Positions 24,875 to 34,431 of a DNA stretch of 64,000 nucleotides are shown in pieces (positions within the stretch are counted from its first letter, which is position 1; each line of letters opens with the position of its first letter). This DNA comes from Flammeovirgaceae bacterium UBA1842 (GTDB lineage: Bacteria; Bacteroidota; Bacteroidia; Cytophagales; Cyclobacteriaceae): contig DDIU01000015.1 of NCBI GenBank assembly GCA_002338655.1, forward strand, positions 1-64,000. Reading direction: 5' to 3'. The translations under genes and the position numbers were made by a program. Under the pieces are notes generated by a model, which had not been told where the DNA came from, did no database searches, and saw only the letters and a program-made list of their open reading frames with translations.

Positions 24875-26887
24875 ATGACCTTAGAAGAAGCAAAGATCGA
24901 AGCATCATCACTGGCGGAAAAGATTAATTTTTATAATCATCAGTACTATCAAAATGACAAATCGGAAATCTCCGATTATGAGTTTGATAAATTATTGGAG
25001 CGACTTATTGCCATTGAAGCAGAGTTTCCAGAAACAAAGACTGACGACTCCCCTACGCAACGTGTTGGAGGAGCAATCACTAAAAATTTTGAGACCGTTT
25101 ATCACAAATACCCTATGTTGTCACTCGGCAACACCTACTCTAAGGAGGATCTGGAAGAATTCGATAAAAGGGTAGCAAAGGGACTTGAGGGTCAATCCTA
25201 TGAATATTTTTGTGAGCTTAAATTTGATGGTGTGGCTTTGAGTCTAACCTATGAAAATGGCAAGTTAGTAAGAGGTGTTACCAGAGGCGATGGAACAAGA
25301 GGTGACGATATTACCAATAACGTAAAAACAATACGTACTATCCCCTTAAAACTGCAAGGGGATGATATTCCTGCTGAGTTTGAGGTGCGGGGTGAGGCAT
25401 TCCTTCCCAAGGAGATGTTTGCCAAGCTCAATAAAGAAAGGGAGGATATTGGTGAAGAATTGTACGCCAACGCAAGGAATACAGCTTCTGGAAGCTTGAA
25501 AATGCAGGATTCCTCCATAGTTTCAAAACGTAGATTGGATTGCTACTTATATTCCATGATCGGTGATAAAATCAAGGTGAAATCACATGAAGAGGCTATT
25601 TTAAAGCTTTTGGCTATGGGTTTTAATGTTTCAAAAACATTCCAAAAATGCCAAAATATTGATGAGGTTTTTGCTTATATCAATGAATGGGAGACAAAAC
25701 GGATGGATTTACCATTGGAAACCGATGGTATTGTAATCAAAGTAAATAGTATTGAGCAACAGCAGCAACTAGGATATACTGCAAAAAGTCCACGTTGGGC
25801 TATCGCTTACAAATATAAATCAGAAGCGGCCATTTCTGTTTTGAAGGATATCACCTATCAGGTGGGACGAACTGGGGCTATTACCCCAGTAGCGGAGCTA
25901 AAGCCCGTTTTATTGGCAGGTACGACCGTAAAGCGGGCGTCCCTTCACAATGCCAATGAAATTCAACGGCTTGATATCCGCATTGGAGATACGGTATATG
26001 TGGAGAAAGGTGGTGAAATTATCCCCAAAGTCACTAAAGTTGATCCTTCCAAACGAAATAGTGATTCCAGGCCATTGGAGTACATTACGAATTGCCCGGA
26101 GTGTGGTACAGCGCTCGTAAGGGTTGAAGGTGAAGCTTCTCATTATTGCCCTAACAGCACGGGATGCCCACCACAGATCAAGGGAAAAATTGAGCATTTT
26201 ATTCAGCGTAGAGCAATGAATATCGATAGTTTGGGTGAAAGGACTATAGACATCCTTTATCAAAAGGGATTGGTTAAAAGCCCTGCCGACCTTTATGACC
26301 TTACTTTCGAAAATATCATAGATTTAGAAGGGTTTAAAGAGCTGAGTACCAACAACTTACTTAAAGGAGTTAAAGACTCTATTCAAACTCCATTTGAGAG
26401 CGTACTCTTTGGATTGGGCATCCGGTTTGTAGGTAGAACGGTAGCGGAAAAATTGGCCTACCATTTTAAAAACATCGATAAGCTTGCGTCTGCTGACTAC
26501 GAAGAACTTATTGCGGTTCCCGAAATTGGTGAGCGAATTGCCAGCAGTTTATTGGAATATTTCTCATCCGAAGAAAATCAAAATGAGCTAAGTCGGCTAA
26601 AACAAGCAGGGGTTAATTTTGAAGTAGTTGAAAAGGAAGTGACGCTCCTATCCTTAGCACTGGAGGGCAAAACCTTTGTAGTTTCTGGTGTTTTTGAGCA
26701 ATTTGGACGTGACGAAATAAAGGAAGTAATTAAAAATCATGGTGGTAAGGTAATATCGGCCATTTCAGGTAAATTAGATTTTTTATTAGCTGGTGATAAA
26801 ATGGGTCCCGCAAAGAAGGAAAAAGCTGAAAAATTGGGCGTAACGATAATAAGTGAACAAGAATTTCTAAAAATGATTGAGGGATAA
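24875..26887 (+). CDS. ligA: NAD-dependent DNA ligase
   Basis: A 670-residue replicative ligase. An N-terminal Ia domain binds NAD; the adenylation lysine is Lys116 in CELKFDG. OB fold, Zn-finger (CPECGTALV...HYCPNSTGC, four Cys), helix-hairpin-helix repeats (VPEIGERIASSL) and a C-terminal BRCT domain (about 595-670) follow in standard order. Complete and of normal length. It is followed within 2 bp by the DUF6913 gene. Confidence 0.98.
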   Translation: MTLEEAKIEASSLAEKINFYNHQYYQNDKSEISDYEFDKLLERLIAIEAEFPETKTDDSPTQRVGGAITKNFETVYHKYPMLSLGNTYSKEDLEEFDKRVAKGLEGQSYEYFCELKFDGVALSLTYENGKLVRGVTRGDGTRGDDITNNVKTIRTIPLKLQGDDIPAEFEVRGEAFLPKEMFAKLNKEREDIGEELYANARNTASGSLKMQDSSIVSKRRLDCYLYSMIGDKIKVKSHEEAILKLLAMGFNVSKTFQKCQNIDEVFAYINEWETKRMDLPLETDGIVIKVNSIEQQQQLGYTAKSPRWAIAYKYKSEAAISVLKDITYQVGRTGAITPVAELKPVLLAGTTVKRASLHNANEIQRLDIRIGDTVYVEKGGEIIPKVTKVDPSKRNSDSRPLEYITNCPECGTALVRVEGEASHYCPNSTGCPPQIKGKIEHFIQRRAMNIDSLGERTIDILYQKGLVKSPADLYDLTFENIIDLEGFKELSTNNLLKGVKDSIQTPFESVLFGLGIRFVGRTVAEKLAYHFKNIDKLASADYEELIAVPEIGERIASSLLEYFSSEENQNELSRLKQAGVNFEVVEKEVTLLSLALEGKTFVVSGVFEQFGRDEIKEVIKNHGGKVISAISGKLDFLLAGDKMGPAKKEKAEKLGVTIISEQEFLKMIEG

Positions 26888-26889
26888 TC

Positions 26890-27405
26890 ATGCTTACAAA
26901 AAAGATATTATCATATAAAACCAAGGGGCTCGTAAAGAAAAATCAAGTCATTAGGTCCAGTATGGCCTATAACCAGGTAAACACCATTGGCATTCTTTTT
27001 ACAGTAGATACCAGGGAAAAGCATGAAATCATCAAGCACTTTGTAAAACAATTGGAGACTGATGGTAAAAAAGTAGAGGTGCTCTCCTACTTGCCCAAGA
27101 AGAAGGAAAACCACGAATTCCTGTTTGATTTCTTTACTGCTAATGATCTCTCATTTTGGGGAAATTATACATCAGAGGCAGTTCTAAAATTTGTAGACAA
27201 GCCTTTTGATTACCTTTTTTATATCGATGAGCAAAGCAACTTATTGATCAGGAATTTGTTGGCCATGAGTAAAGCCAAATGCAGGGTAGCCAAATACGAT
27301 AATTGTAATGAACAATTCTCGGAAATGATGGTTCAGGTGCCTGGTAAAAACCAAATGAAGCATTTGGTAGACGAAATGTACCGATACACTAAAATCCTAT
27401 CTTAA
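26890..27405 (+). CDS. DUF6913-type conserved protein
   Basis: A 171-residue protein of a Bacteroidota-restricted family of unknown function. Visible features are a basic N-terminus, a central TIGILFTVDTREKHEII strand-helix unit, and a C-terminal YDNCNEQFSEMMVQVPG segment; the fold looks alpha/beta. It lies between ligA (2-bp gap) and dapA (stop/start share one base), an arrangement that suggests one transcript. Nothing indicates a direct role in ligation or lysine synthesis. Confidence 0.78.
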   Translation: MLTKKILSYKTKGLVKKNQVIRSSMAYNQVNTIGILFTVDTREKHEIIKHFVKQLETDGKKVEVLSYLPKKKENHEFLFDFFTANDLSFWGNYTSEAVLKFVDKPFDYLFYIDEQSNLLIRNLLAMSKAKCRVAKYDNCNEQFSEMMVQVPGKNQMKHLVDEMYRYTKILS

Positions 27406-28274
27406 TGGAAATTGAAAGACTATATGGAACTGGAGTTGCACTGGTCACTCCATTTAATAAAGATGAGTCCATCGACTATGTAGGTTTAAAAAACTTACTT
27501 AATACCACTGCAAAAAAAGGTGTTGATTATTATGTTGTTCAGGGTACAACCGGTGAGTCAGTAACCACAACGGCAAAGGAAAAAGCGGAATTGCTCCAAT
27601 TTGTTAAAGAAAACAACCCTCAAAAGTTACCTATAGTATATGGAATTGGGGGAAACAATACGCAAAATGTATTAGAGGCGATTAAAGAAAGCAACTTAAC
27701 TGGTGTTGACGCACTATTGTCAGTTTCCCCATATTATAATAAACCATCACAGGCCGGCATTATAAAGCACTTTGAAAAAATTGCAGATGCCAGCCCAGTT
27801 CCGGTCATTCTTTATAATGTGCCTGGCCGAACCGCCTCCAATTTGACTGCAAAAACCACCCTTGCACTTGCCCGTCATCAGAACATAATCGGTGTGAAAG
27901 AGGCTTCTGGTAATGTTGAGCAAGCTATGGAGATCAGCGCCAGTATGCCTAAGGACTTCCTTCTGATCTCTGGTGATGATATGCTCACCGTGCCCCTTTA
28001 TTCCATTGGTGCAAAGGGGGTAATCTCTGTACTTGCCAATGCATTTGCCGATGTTTTTAAAAACATTAAAGGGTTTGCTTTCGAAGGCAATTATGAAAAA
28101 GCAAGTAAAGAAGCTTTCAAATTATTGAAGATCAATCCTCTCATGTATGTGGAGAGTAATCCCGTGGGCATTAAATATGTATTGGAGTTGCAGAAGGTGT
28201 GCTGTGATTTTGTACGCCTACCCTTACTTCAGGCCTCATCAGAATTAAAGGAACAAATTAGGAAATCAATTTGA
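27405..28274 (+). CDS. dapA: 4-hydroxy-tetrahydrodipicolinate synthase
   Basis: A 289-residue TIM-barrel aldolase of the lysine/diaminopimelate pathway, condensing pyruvate with aspartate semialdehyde. The Schiff-base lysine is Lys165 (GVKEASGN), with the catalytic Tyr137 (LYNVPGRT) and the GTTGES motif at 47-52. Standard length. The start overlaps the previous stop by one base. A strong terminator at 28315-28347 ends the unit. Confidence 0.96.
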   Translation: MEIERLYGTGVALVTPFNKDESIDYVGLKNLLNTTAKKGVDYYVVQGTTGESVTTTAKEKAELLQFVKENNPQKLPIVYGIGGNNTQNVLEAIKESNLTGVDALLSVSPYYNKPSQAGIIKHFEKIADASPVPVILYNVPGRTASNLTAKTTLALARHQNIIGVKEASGNVEQAMEISASMPKDFLLISGDDMLTVPLYSIGAKGVISVLANAFADVFKNIKGFAFEGNYEKASKEAFKLLKINPLMYVESNPVGIKYVLELQKVCCDFVRLPLLQASSELKEQIRKSI

Positions 28275-28314
28275 TATCACGTTATTAATTGGCCCAATGC
28301 TAATTTTAGGGCAT

Positions 28315-28347
28315 AAAAAAAGGCATGTTGTTGACATGCCTTTTTTT
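28315..28347 (+). terminator. strong bidirectional terminator between dapA and the histone-H1-like gene
   Basis: Arms AAAAAAAGGCATGT and ACATGCCTTTTTTT with a five-base loop. It serves dapA on the plus strand and the small H1-like gene on the minus strand. Confidence 0.93.
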
Positions 28348-28361
28348 ATAATCTGAAAAGA

Positions 28362-28538
28362 TTAGCCTTTATTTTTTGTCTCTTGTACTTCAACTCTTAT
28401 CGCTTGAGCAAGATTTTTCATTTCTTGCATTCCTTTTCTCACTCTAGTTCCTGCTGCGTTGTTCTTTTTGTCATAGAATTTTTCGAAGTCAGACTCCAAT
28501 CCCATTACTAAATTTTTAAGTTCATCAAATCTTTTCAT
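28362..28538 (-). CDS. small histone-H1-like protein (Hc1 family)
   Basis: A 58-residue ORF, short enough to be missed by gene finders. It begins MKRFDELKNLVMGLE, contains DFEKFYDKKNNAAGTRVRKGM, and ends EVQETKNKG. This is the pattern of the small histone H1-like Hc1 proteins of Bacteroidota: amphipathic helices with an AGTRVRKG basic segment. The family is thought to bind DNA, by similarity to chlamydial Hc1, though these short forms lack the long Lys/Ala/Pro tail. It is flanked by its own terminator and an AT-rich upstream region. Start is the ATG at 28538. Confidence 0.85.
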   Translation of the reverse strand: MKRFDELKNLVMGLESDFEKFYDKKNNAAGTRVRKGMQEMKNLAQAIRVEVQETKNKG

Positions 28539-28645
28539 ACGTGATAATTTTTTAAGGTTATTGAAATTTTTCAGTTAATAATTTGAGTTGCCAATATACT
28601 CAAAATGTTTATAATTAAAGCCTTTAAGGACTTTTTTTTGGCTTT

Positions 28646-29893
28646 TTACTTAGTAATTGCCATTATTTCTTCTCTTTTATAAACACCTTCGTCCATCTTG
28701 GTCTTTACACTGGCAAATGCATCTATAGTTTCCTTAACATCATCCAACGTATGTGCAGCTGTTGGGATCAATCTCAACATGATAACATCCTTAGGAACAA
28801 CTGGGTAAACTACCATTGAACAAAAGATACCATAATTTTCCCTTAAATCGACCGTCATGTTACCTCCTTCACCTATTCCTCCGTGAAACAATACCGGAGT
28901 AACACATGATTTGGTAGTCCCAATATCGAAACCGTGCTTCTTAAGTCCTGATTGTAAAGCTCTTACTACAGTCCAAAGGTTTTCTTTAAGTTCAGGCTTT
29001 GTCTTTAACAATTCCAATCTTTTCAACGCACCTATTACCAATGGCATTGGCAATGTCTTAGCATAAATTTGTGATCTCAGGTTATACCTTAAATAAGTGA
29101 TGATTTTTTCATTCCCACCTACAAAAGCCCCAATACTTGCCATTGATTTAGCAAAAGTGGAGAAGTATAGGTCAATATCATCTTGAACGCCCTGCTCTTC
29201 GCCCGTACCTGCTCCTGTTTTACCCAACGTACCAAAACCATGGGCATCATCAACAAAAAGCCTGAAGTTATATTTTTCCTTTAATTTAATTATGTCTTTT
29301 AGATTACCCTGATTTCCCGACATGCCAAATACACCTTCAGTGATCACCAGTATACCTCCGCCAGTTTCATCAGTAATCCTTTTCGCTCTTTCAAGTTGCT
29401 TTTCGAAGCTTGGTATGTTGTTATGTGGGTATACAAATCGTTTACCAATATGAAGCCTCAATCCATCAATGATACATGCATGGGATTCTGCATCATATAC
29501 AATAACATCTTTTCTGTCTACCAAAGCATCGATTATCGATAAAACCCCTTGGTAGCCATAATTTAATAGCATTACGGATTCCTTCTTAACAAAATCCGCT
29601 AATTGTTCTTCTAATTCAATATGATGGACAGAATTACCTGACATCATCCTGGCTCCCATTGGATAAGCTAAACCCCACTCCGCTGCTGCATCGGCATCAG
29701 CCTTTCTTACCTCGGGGTGATTGGCCAAACCAAGATAATTGTTTAGGCTCCAAGTCAAAACCTCCTTGCCATTGAACTTCATTCTAGGTGCTATTTCACC
29801 TTCCAATTTAGGGAACATGAAATAATCTTTAGGCATGTTTGAAAACTGACCTAAAGGACCCTGTTCCACCTTTAATTTTTCAAATAAATCCAC
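28646..29893 (-). CDS. alpha-oxoamine synthase, probably serine palmitoyltransferase
   Basis: A 415-residue PLP enzyme of the family joining an amino acid to an acyl thioester (KBL, BioF, HemA, SPT). The PLP lysine is Lys249 (STFAKSMASIGAF); other contacts are His138 (ESHACIIDG), Asp215 and His218 (VDDAHGFG). The N-terminal extension before the fold and the C-terminal helix after residue 395 fit the SPT-like group of Bacteroidota, which starts sphingolipid synthesis from serine and palmitoyl thioester. Cysteate-using (sulfonolipid) or 2-amino-3-ketobutyrate relatives cannot be excluded. GTG start at 29893. A good promoter lies upstream. Confidence 0.85.
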   Translation of the reverse strand: MDLFEKLKVEQGPLGQFSNMPKDYFMFPKLEGEIAPRMKFNGKEVLTWSLNNYLGLANHPEVRKADADAAAEWGLAYPMGARMMSGNSVHHIELEEQLADFVKKESVMLLNYGYQGVLSIIDALVDRKDVIVYDAESHACIIDGLRLHIGKRFVYPHNNIPSFEKQLERAKRITDETGGGILVITEGVFGMSGNQGNLKDIIKLKEKYNFRLFVDDAHGFGTLGKTGAGTGEEQGVQDDIDLYFSTFAKSMASIGAFVGGNEKIITYLRYNLRSQIYAKTLPMPLVIGALKRLELLKTKPELKENLWTVVRALQSGLKKHGFDIGTTKSCVTPVLFHGGIGEGGNMTVDLRENYGIFCSMVVYPVVPKDVIMLRLIPTAAHTLDDVKETIDAFASVKTKMDEGVYKREEIMAITK

Positions 29894-29940
29894 TCTGCTC
29901 TTATTTATATTTTAAATGATGCTTACTCTCAAAAACAGCA

Positions 29941-29971
29941 CAAAGCTAACATTAATAAAGTGCTTTGACAA
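29941..29971 (-). promoter_or_regulatory. Bacteroidota-type promoter of the serine-palmitoyltransferase-like gene
   Basis: On the minus strand TTTTG is followed after 20 bp by TAGCTTTG, matching the -33 TTG and -7 TAnnTTTG consensus with standard spacing. The -7 element lies about 48 bp before the GTG start. The divergent accC-like gene has a weaker candidate overlapping it (TTG at 29965, AATCTTTG at 29991-29998). Confidence 0.65.
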
Positions 29972-30059
29972 AAGAGAAGTATCTATTATTAATCTTTGTG
30001 ATTTAGAATTTAGTAAATAATTATTTAGCATTGTAACAATTCATTTTTAAGCCTTCCCC

Positions 30060-31559
30060 ATGCCAAAAATCAAGAAAATACTAATTGCCAATAGAGGTGA
30101 AATAGCCTTGCGAATAATGCGTACTGCCAAAGAGATGGGCATAAAAACCGTTGCCGTTTTCAGTGAAGCTGACCGAGACGCGCTGCACGTACGATATGCC
30201 GATGAATCCGTTTGCATTGGCCCCCCGGCTTCAGCACAGTCATACTTAGATTATGAAAAGATATTGAAGGTATGCAAATCCTTAAATGTGGATGCCATTC
30301 ATCCTGGCTATGGCTTCCTTTCTGAAAATGCTGCTTTCGCAAAAAAAGTATCGGACAGCGGGCTTATTTTCATTGGCCCTTCTCCCGATGCCATTGAAAC
30401 CATGGGAAGTAAACTGGCTGCAAAAGCCGCTGTGGCTAAATATGATGTACCCTTAGTACCTGGAACAGAAAAAGCAATAGACGACATTAAGGAAGCTAAA
30501 GCTGTTGCTAAAAAAATTGGCTACCCGATATTAATTAAGGCCAGCGCAGGTGGTGGTGGTAAAGGAATGCGTGTAGTGGAGAACGAAGGTGAATTTGAAG
30601 AACAAATGGACAGGGCGGTTAGTGAAGCAAAATCTGCTTTTGGTGACGGTGCCGTGTTTATTGAAAAGTTTGTAGCCTCTCCTAAACACATTGAATTTCA
30701 AATACTGGGCGATCAACATGGTAATATTGTACATTTATTTGAAAGAGAGTGCTCAATTCAAAGAAGACATCAAAAAGTTATTGAAGAAGCTCCTTCTTCA
30801 TGTCTTACGCCCGAGGTAAGAGAAGCTATGGGTAAAGCAGCTGTAGGCGTAGCCAAAGCATGTAATTACTATGGCGCAGGCACCGTTGAATTTATTGTCG
30901 ATAATCAACTGAATTTTTACTTCCTTGAAATGAACACCCGCTTGCAGGTCGAGCACCCTGTAACGGAAGAAATTACTGGAATAGACCTTGTAAAAGAGCA
31001 AATTAGAATAGCCGAAGGGGAAAAACTGCCCTTTAAACAGGGTGATTTGTCCTTTACAGGTCATGCCATTGAGCTAAGAGTATATGCCGAAGATCCTTCA
31101 AATAACTTCTTGCCAGACATTGGTACATTAAGTACTTATAAAAGACCCCAGGGACCAGGAATACGTATTGATGATGGATTTGAGGAAGGCATGACCATAC
31201 CTATTTATTATGATCCGATGATTGCCAAAATGACTGTATTTGCCGATACAAGGGAAAAGGCCATCGAAAAAGCTTTGCGGGCAATAGATGAGTATGAAAT
31301 TACAGGTATTGAAACTACCCTCGAATTTGGGAGGTTTGTTTTTAACCATAAAGCATTTAGATCAGGAAAGTTTGACACAAAATTTGTTGATAATTATTTT
31401 GATGCCGGAAGCCTAAAACCAAAGTTGGATAAAGATGAGGAGAAAATAGCCGCCTTATTTGCCACCCATGTTTTGGAAAACACAAAAATAAAAAATGAAG
31501 TAGTGTCTGTTTCCAAAGGAACCAGTAACTGGAAAAAAAGGGCTTGGATAAATCGTTAG
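30060..31559 (+). CDS. accC: acetyl-CoA carboxylase biotin carboxylase subunit
   Basis: A 499-residue ATP-grasp enzyme that carboxylates biotin on the carrier protein for malonyl-CoA synthesis. Motifs: KKILIANRGEIALRIMRTA (biotin carboxylase N-domain), KASAGGGGKGMRVV (ATP-binding glycine loop), ERECSIQRRHQK, EMNTRLQVEHPVTE (catalytic Glu/Arg). It is about 50 residues longer than typical AccC; the tail after about 450 is polar and weakly conserved. No biotin carrier gene is adjacent, so a propionyl-CoA or other acyl-CoA carboxylase role is also possible. Confidence 0.93.
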   Translation: MPKIKKILIANRGEIALRIMRTAKEMGIKTVAVFSEADRDALHVRYADESVCIGPPASAQSYLDYEKILKVCKSLNVDAIHPGYGFLSENAAFAKKVSDSGLIFIGPSPDAIETMGSKLAAKAAVAKYDVPLVPGTEKAIDDIKEAKAVAKKIGYPILIKASAGGGGKGMRVVENEGEFEEQMDRAVSEAKSAFGDGAVFIEKFVASPKHIEFQILGDQHGNIVHLFERECSIQRRHQKVIEEAPSSCLTPEVREAMGKAAVGVAKACNYYGAGTVEFIVDNQLNFYFLEMNTRLQVEHPVTEEITGIDLVKEQIRIAEGEKLPFKQGDLSFTGHAIELRVYAEDPSNNFLPDIGTLSTYKRPQGPGIRIDDGFEEGMTIPIYYDPMIAKMTVFADTREKAIEKALRAIDEYEITGIETTLEFGRFVFNHKAFRSGKFDTKFVDNYFDAGSLKPKLDKDEEKIAALFATHVLENTKIKNEVVSVSKGTSNWKKRAWINR

Positions 31560-31560
31560 T

Positions 31561-32862
31561 ATGGCAGAAATTAAACCAATAAGGGCATGGAGGTACAGTG
31601 CAGATCTGGCCAAAAATATAGAAGAACTTACTTCTCCCCTGTTTGACGTTGTATCACAAAAACAACGCGAAAAATTATATCAAAATCAATATAGCAGCAT
31701 TCATTTGTCCGTTCCGAAAGGTGAAAATGCAGCTGACAATGCCAAGGAAATTCTAAAACAATGGAAATCAGACGGTATCCTAGAAAGGGATGCCCTTTAT
31801 GGTATCTATGTCTATTATCAGTATTTCACATTAGCTGGAAGCCAGAAAGAATATTGCCGTAAAGGTTTTATTTGCAATATTAAGGCCTATGATTGGAATG
31901 AAAAAGAAATATTGAGGCATGAAAACACTATGCCCGGTGCAGTAAATGACAGAATTGAAATTTTAGAAAAAACACAGCTTAATGTAAGCCCCACACACGG
32001 ACTTTATACAGATGATTCCTTTGAGTTAGAAAAGTATATGGATGAAAGTATGCTTAACCCAATTTATGAAACGGAAGATTATCAGGGTGTTAGGGATATG
32101 TTGAGCCTAATCCAAGATGCTGAAATCATTAAGAAATTCATCAAAACGATTGAATCAAGAAAGATCATTTTAGCGGATGGACATCACAGATACGAAGGTT
32201 CCCTTCTTTATCGTCAAAAAATGATGCGGGAAAACCCCAATCACACTGGTAATGAGGGGTATAATTATCATATGATGTTCTTAACGAATACCGAAGCTGA
32301 CGATTTACGTATATTGCCCACACATCGATTAATAAAAGATTTACCTAATTTCTCTTCTGAAGAGGTGATGGAAAAACTAGACAAGTATTTTACCATCAAA
32401 CCAGTGGAAGATGCACATAGCATTAATGAAATAATACTAGGTAAAAAATGGGCGTTTGGTGTACTGTTTAAAGATTTTGCTGTAAAGGTGAGACTAAAGC
32501 CAGAGGTACTTGAGCAACTCAGTTGGCAGTTTCCTGAAGAAGTAAAGTCTCTTGACCTTACGGTGATGCACTATTTTATTATAGAAAAAATATTGGGAAT
32601 ACCTGGTAAAGAACAGCGTGCTTCCCCCTTTCTGGAATTTGATAGAAACTTTAGTGATTGTTTGACAAAGGTTTTAGCTAGTGACGCACAAATGGCTATT
32701 ATTACCAATGATATTTCAATGGAGGATGTAAAGAATGTATGCTATAGTGGATTTACCATGCCTCAAAAATCTACCTATTTTTATCCAAAGGTGATTTGCG
32801 GATACCTATTCAGTACAATAAATGAAGATGAATTTCGATCACCCCCTTATTCTTGCTTCTAA
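31561..32862 (+). CDS. DUF1015 family protein
   Basis: A 433-residue protein with the family signature AWRYSADLAKNIEELTSPLFDV at the N-terminus, IHLSVPKGE near residue 49, and ILADGHHRYEGSL near residue 205 (conserved DGHHR, possibly catalytic or metal-binding). The family is widespread; some relatives act in redox or amino-acid metabolism, but the function here is not known. It starts 1 bp after the accC-like gene and overlaps the maf gene by 41 bp, giving a compact three-gene unit. Confidence 0.9.
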   Translation: MAEIKPIRAWRYSADLAKNIEELTSPLFDVVSQKQREKLYQNQYSSIHLSVPKGENAADNAKEILKQWKSDGILERDALYGIYVYYQYFTLAGSQKEYCRKGFICNIKAYDWNEKEILRHENTMPGAVNDRIEILEKTQLNVSPTHGLYTDDSFELEKYMDESMLNPIYETEDYQGVRDMLSLIQDAEIIKKFIKTIESRKIILADGHHRYEGSLLYRQKMMRENPNHTGNEGYNYHMMFLTNTEADDLRILPTHRLIKDLPNFSSEEVMEKLDKYFTIKPVEDAHSINEIILGKKWAFGVLFKDFAVKVRLKPEVLEQLSWQFPEEVKSLDLTVMHYFIIEKILGIPGKEQRASPFLEFDRNFSDCLTKVLASDAQMAIITNDISMEDVKNVCYSGFTMPQKSTYFYPKVICGYLFSTINEDEFRSPPYSCF

Positions 32863-33406
32863 ATCCCCACGAAGGCAGCAATTGCTAAGTGAAGCGGGGT
32901 TTAAGTTTGTGGTAAAGTCCGTTGAGGTGGATGAAAGCTATCCAATCGAGCTTGACCCGAAGGAAGTGGCTAAATATTTAGCGGAGAAGAAAGCAAAGGC
33001 GAGTCAGCAAGAGTTAACCAATGAGCTTTTGATAGCAGCAGACACCGTAGTTATTGTGGATAATCAACTGCTGGGTAAGCCCATTACCCACCACGATGCT
33101 AAACGAATGTTAAGGCTGATGTCTGGACGAACCCACTTGGTGATAACTGGTGTGGCCATTGCCAGTAATAGCAAGTTGGTTTCATTCGATGACACCACTG
33201 AAGTAACTTTCAAAGTGCTGACCGATGATGAAATTGACCATTATATCAATGAATATAAGCCATTTGACAAAGCTGGTGCCTATGGGATTCAAGAATGGAT
33301 AGGTATGATTGGGATTGTGAAAATAGAAGGCTCCTTTTTTAATGTGGTTGGTTTACCTGTTCATAAAGTGTATGAAGAACTCAATAAAATGAAAGCTTTG
33401 CTATAA
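32822..33406 (+). CDS. maf: Maf-family nucleotide pyrophosphatase
   Basis: A 194-residue house-cleaning pyrophosphatase. N-terminal ILASKSPRRQQLLSEAG and the central AADTVV and GKP motifs are the Maf signature; members hydrolyse non-canonical dTTP/UTP- or m7GTP-like nucleotides. The start overlaps the DUF1015 gene by 41 bp; a second ATG at 32828 would shorten it by two residues. Confidence 0.95.
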   Translation: MKMNFDHPLILASKSPRRQQLLSEAGFKFVVKSVEVDESYPIELDPKEVAKYLAEKKAKASQQELTNELLIAADTVVIVDNQLLGKPITHHDAKRMLRLMSGRTHLVITGVAIASNSKLVSFDDTTEVTFKVLTDDEIDHYINEYKPFDKAGAYGIQEWIGMIGIVKIEGSFFNVVGLPVHKVYEELNKMKALL

Positions 33407-33465
33407 TAAACTACACACCGTTTAGATTATAGAAAAACTTTTGTCCCCTCAGCAGTCTCTGATGA

Positions 33466-34431
33466 TCAAGAGTTGCTCCAGTTAAGAATTCTCTCCTTTA
33501 CCGTTTCAGGAGTAATATTAAGCACGCCCCTATTTTCTTCTTGAATAATATCCCCTTCTATAAATTCTGCTAGATTACCAATAGGAGCCCAACGTCCGGC
33601 ATGCATTGGTCGTTTAATTGGGTAAAGACCTAGAGCATGAATGCCACTTGCTGCAGCAATATGCAGTGGCCCGGTGCTGCAAGCCAATAAACCATCACAT
33701 TCCCCCACAAAACTGATGAAGTCTTCTAAGTTAAATTTGCCCGTGACGTCTTTAATATGGTTAAGTTCAAAAATATCACTGCACTCCTCTTTGATTCGCT
33801 GTCCTTCCCCTGTTGTCCCCGTTACAAGTATATTAAACTGATTCTCAGGCAATAGATTAGCCAAAGCCATATATTGTGCTACAGGCCACTCTGCAGCACT
33901 ACCTTTCGACTTCATATGAAATATCAAATTGAATTTCGTGGAATCTAGCTCTTCAAAAAATTGCTTATCACTCTTTTTCCAATTAAAATACCCGTCAAGT
34001 GCTGTTATTTCCGAAATTGGAATGCCCAAGGGCTCAATAAGTTTGAGGTTTAAAAATGCTTCGTGTAAATCACTTTTCTTTCTTGAAAAATGAACCAATG
34101 TATTACAACTAAACCAGTGAAACCAACGGTGACTAGTGCCTATCCTTAAAGGTATATTGGCTTTTTTTGCCACTGAGGCCACTTTCTTATTGGGAAACAC
34201 ATGAACAATGGCCTTAAGGTCAAGAGGTTTTAAAAGTTCAACCGTGATGTCCTTTACATTTAAAAATACATCTACTGCGCCACATCGCTCTATGATGGAT
34301 TGCGTATAATCATTCCCAAGAAAATAAATTTTAGCTTCTGGATGATACTTCTTAATTACACCAGCCAAGGGCAAAGTGAGAATGACATCGCCAATACTAT
34401 CTGTCCTGCTAATGAGTATATTATTGGCCAT
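33466..34431 (-). CDS. glycosyltransferase family 9 (heptosyltransferase-like)
   Basis: A 321-residue GT-B enzyme with the GT9 opening ILISRTDSIGDVILTLPL and the C-terminal acceptor/donor motif GLLACSTGPLHIAAA and GLYPIKRPMHAGRW. The family transfers heptose or related sugars to the LPS core. It overlaps the GT2 gene upstream by 11 bp, so both probably act in the same glycan. Sugar specificity cannot be read from sequence. Confidence 0.9.
   Translation of the reverse strand: MANNILISRTDSIGDVILTLPLAGVIKKYHPEAKIYFLGNDYTQSIIERCGAVDVFLNVKDITVELLKPLDLKAIVHVFPNKKVASVAKKANIPLRIGTSHRWFHWFSCNTLVHFSRKKSDLHEAFLNLKLIEPLGIPISEITALDGYFNWKKSDKQFFEELDSTKFNLIFHMKSKGSAAEWPVAQYMALANLLPENQFNILVTGTTGEGQRIKEECSDIFELNHIKDVTGKFNLEDFISFVGECDGLLACSTGPLHIAAASGIHALGLYPIKRPMHAGRWAPIGNLAEFIEGDIIQEENRGVLNITPETVKERILNWSNS

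Noticed and set aside
28590..28640. Terminator after the serine-palmitoyltransferase-like gene
   Set aside because: AAAGCC and GGCTTT can pair, but across a long A/T-rich loop and without a convincing U-tract.
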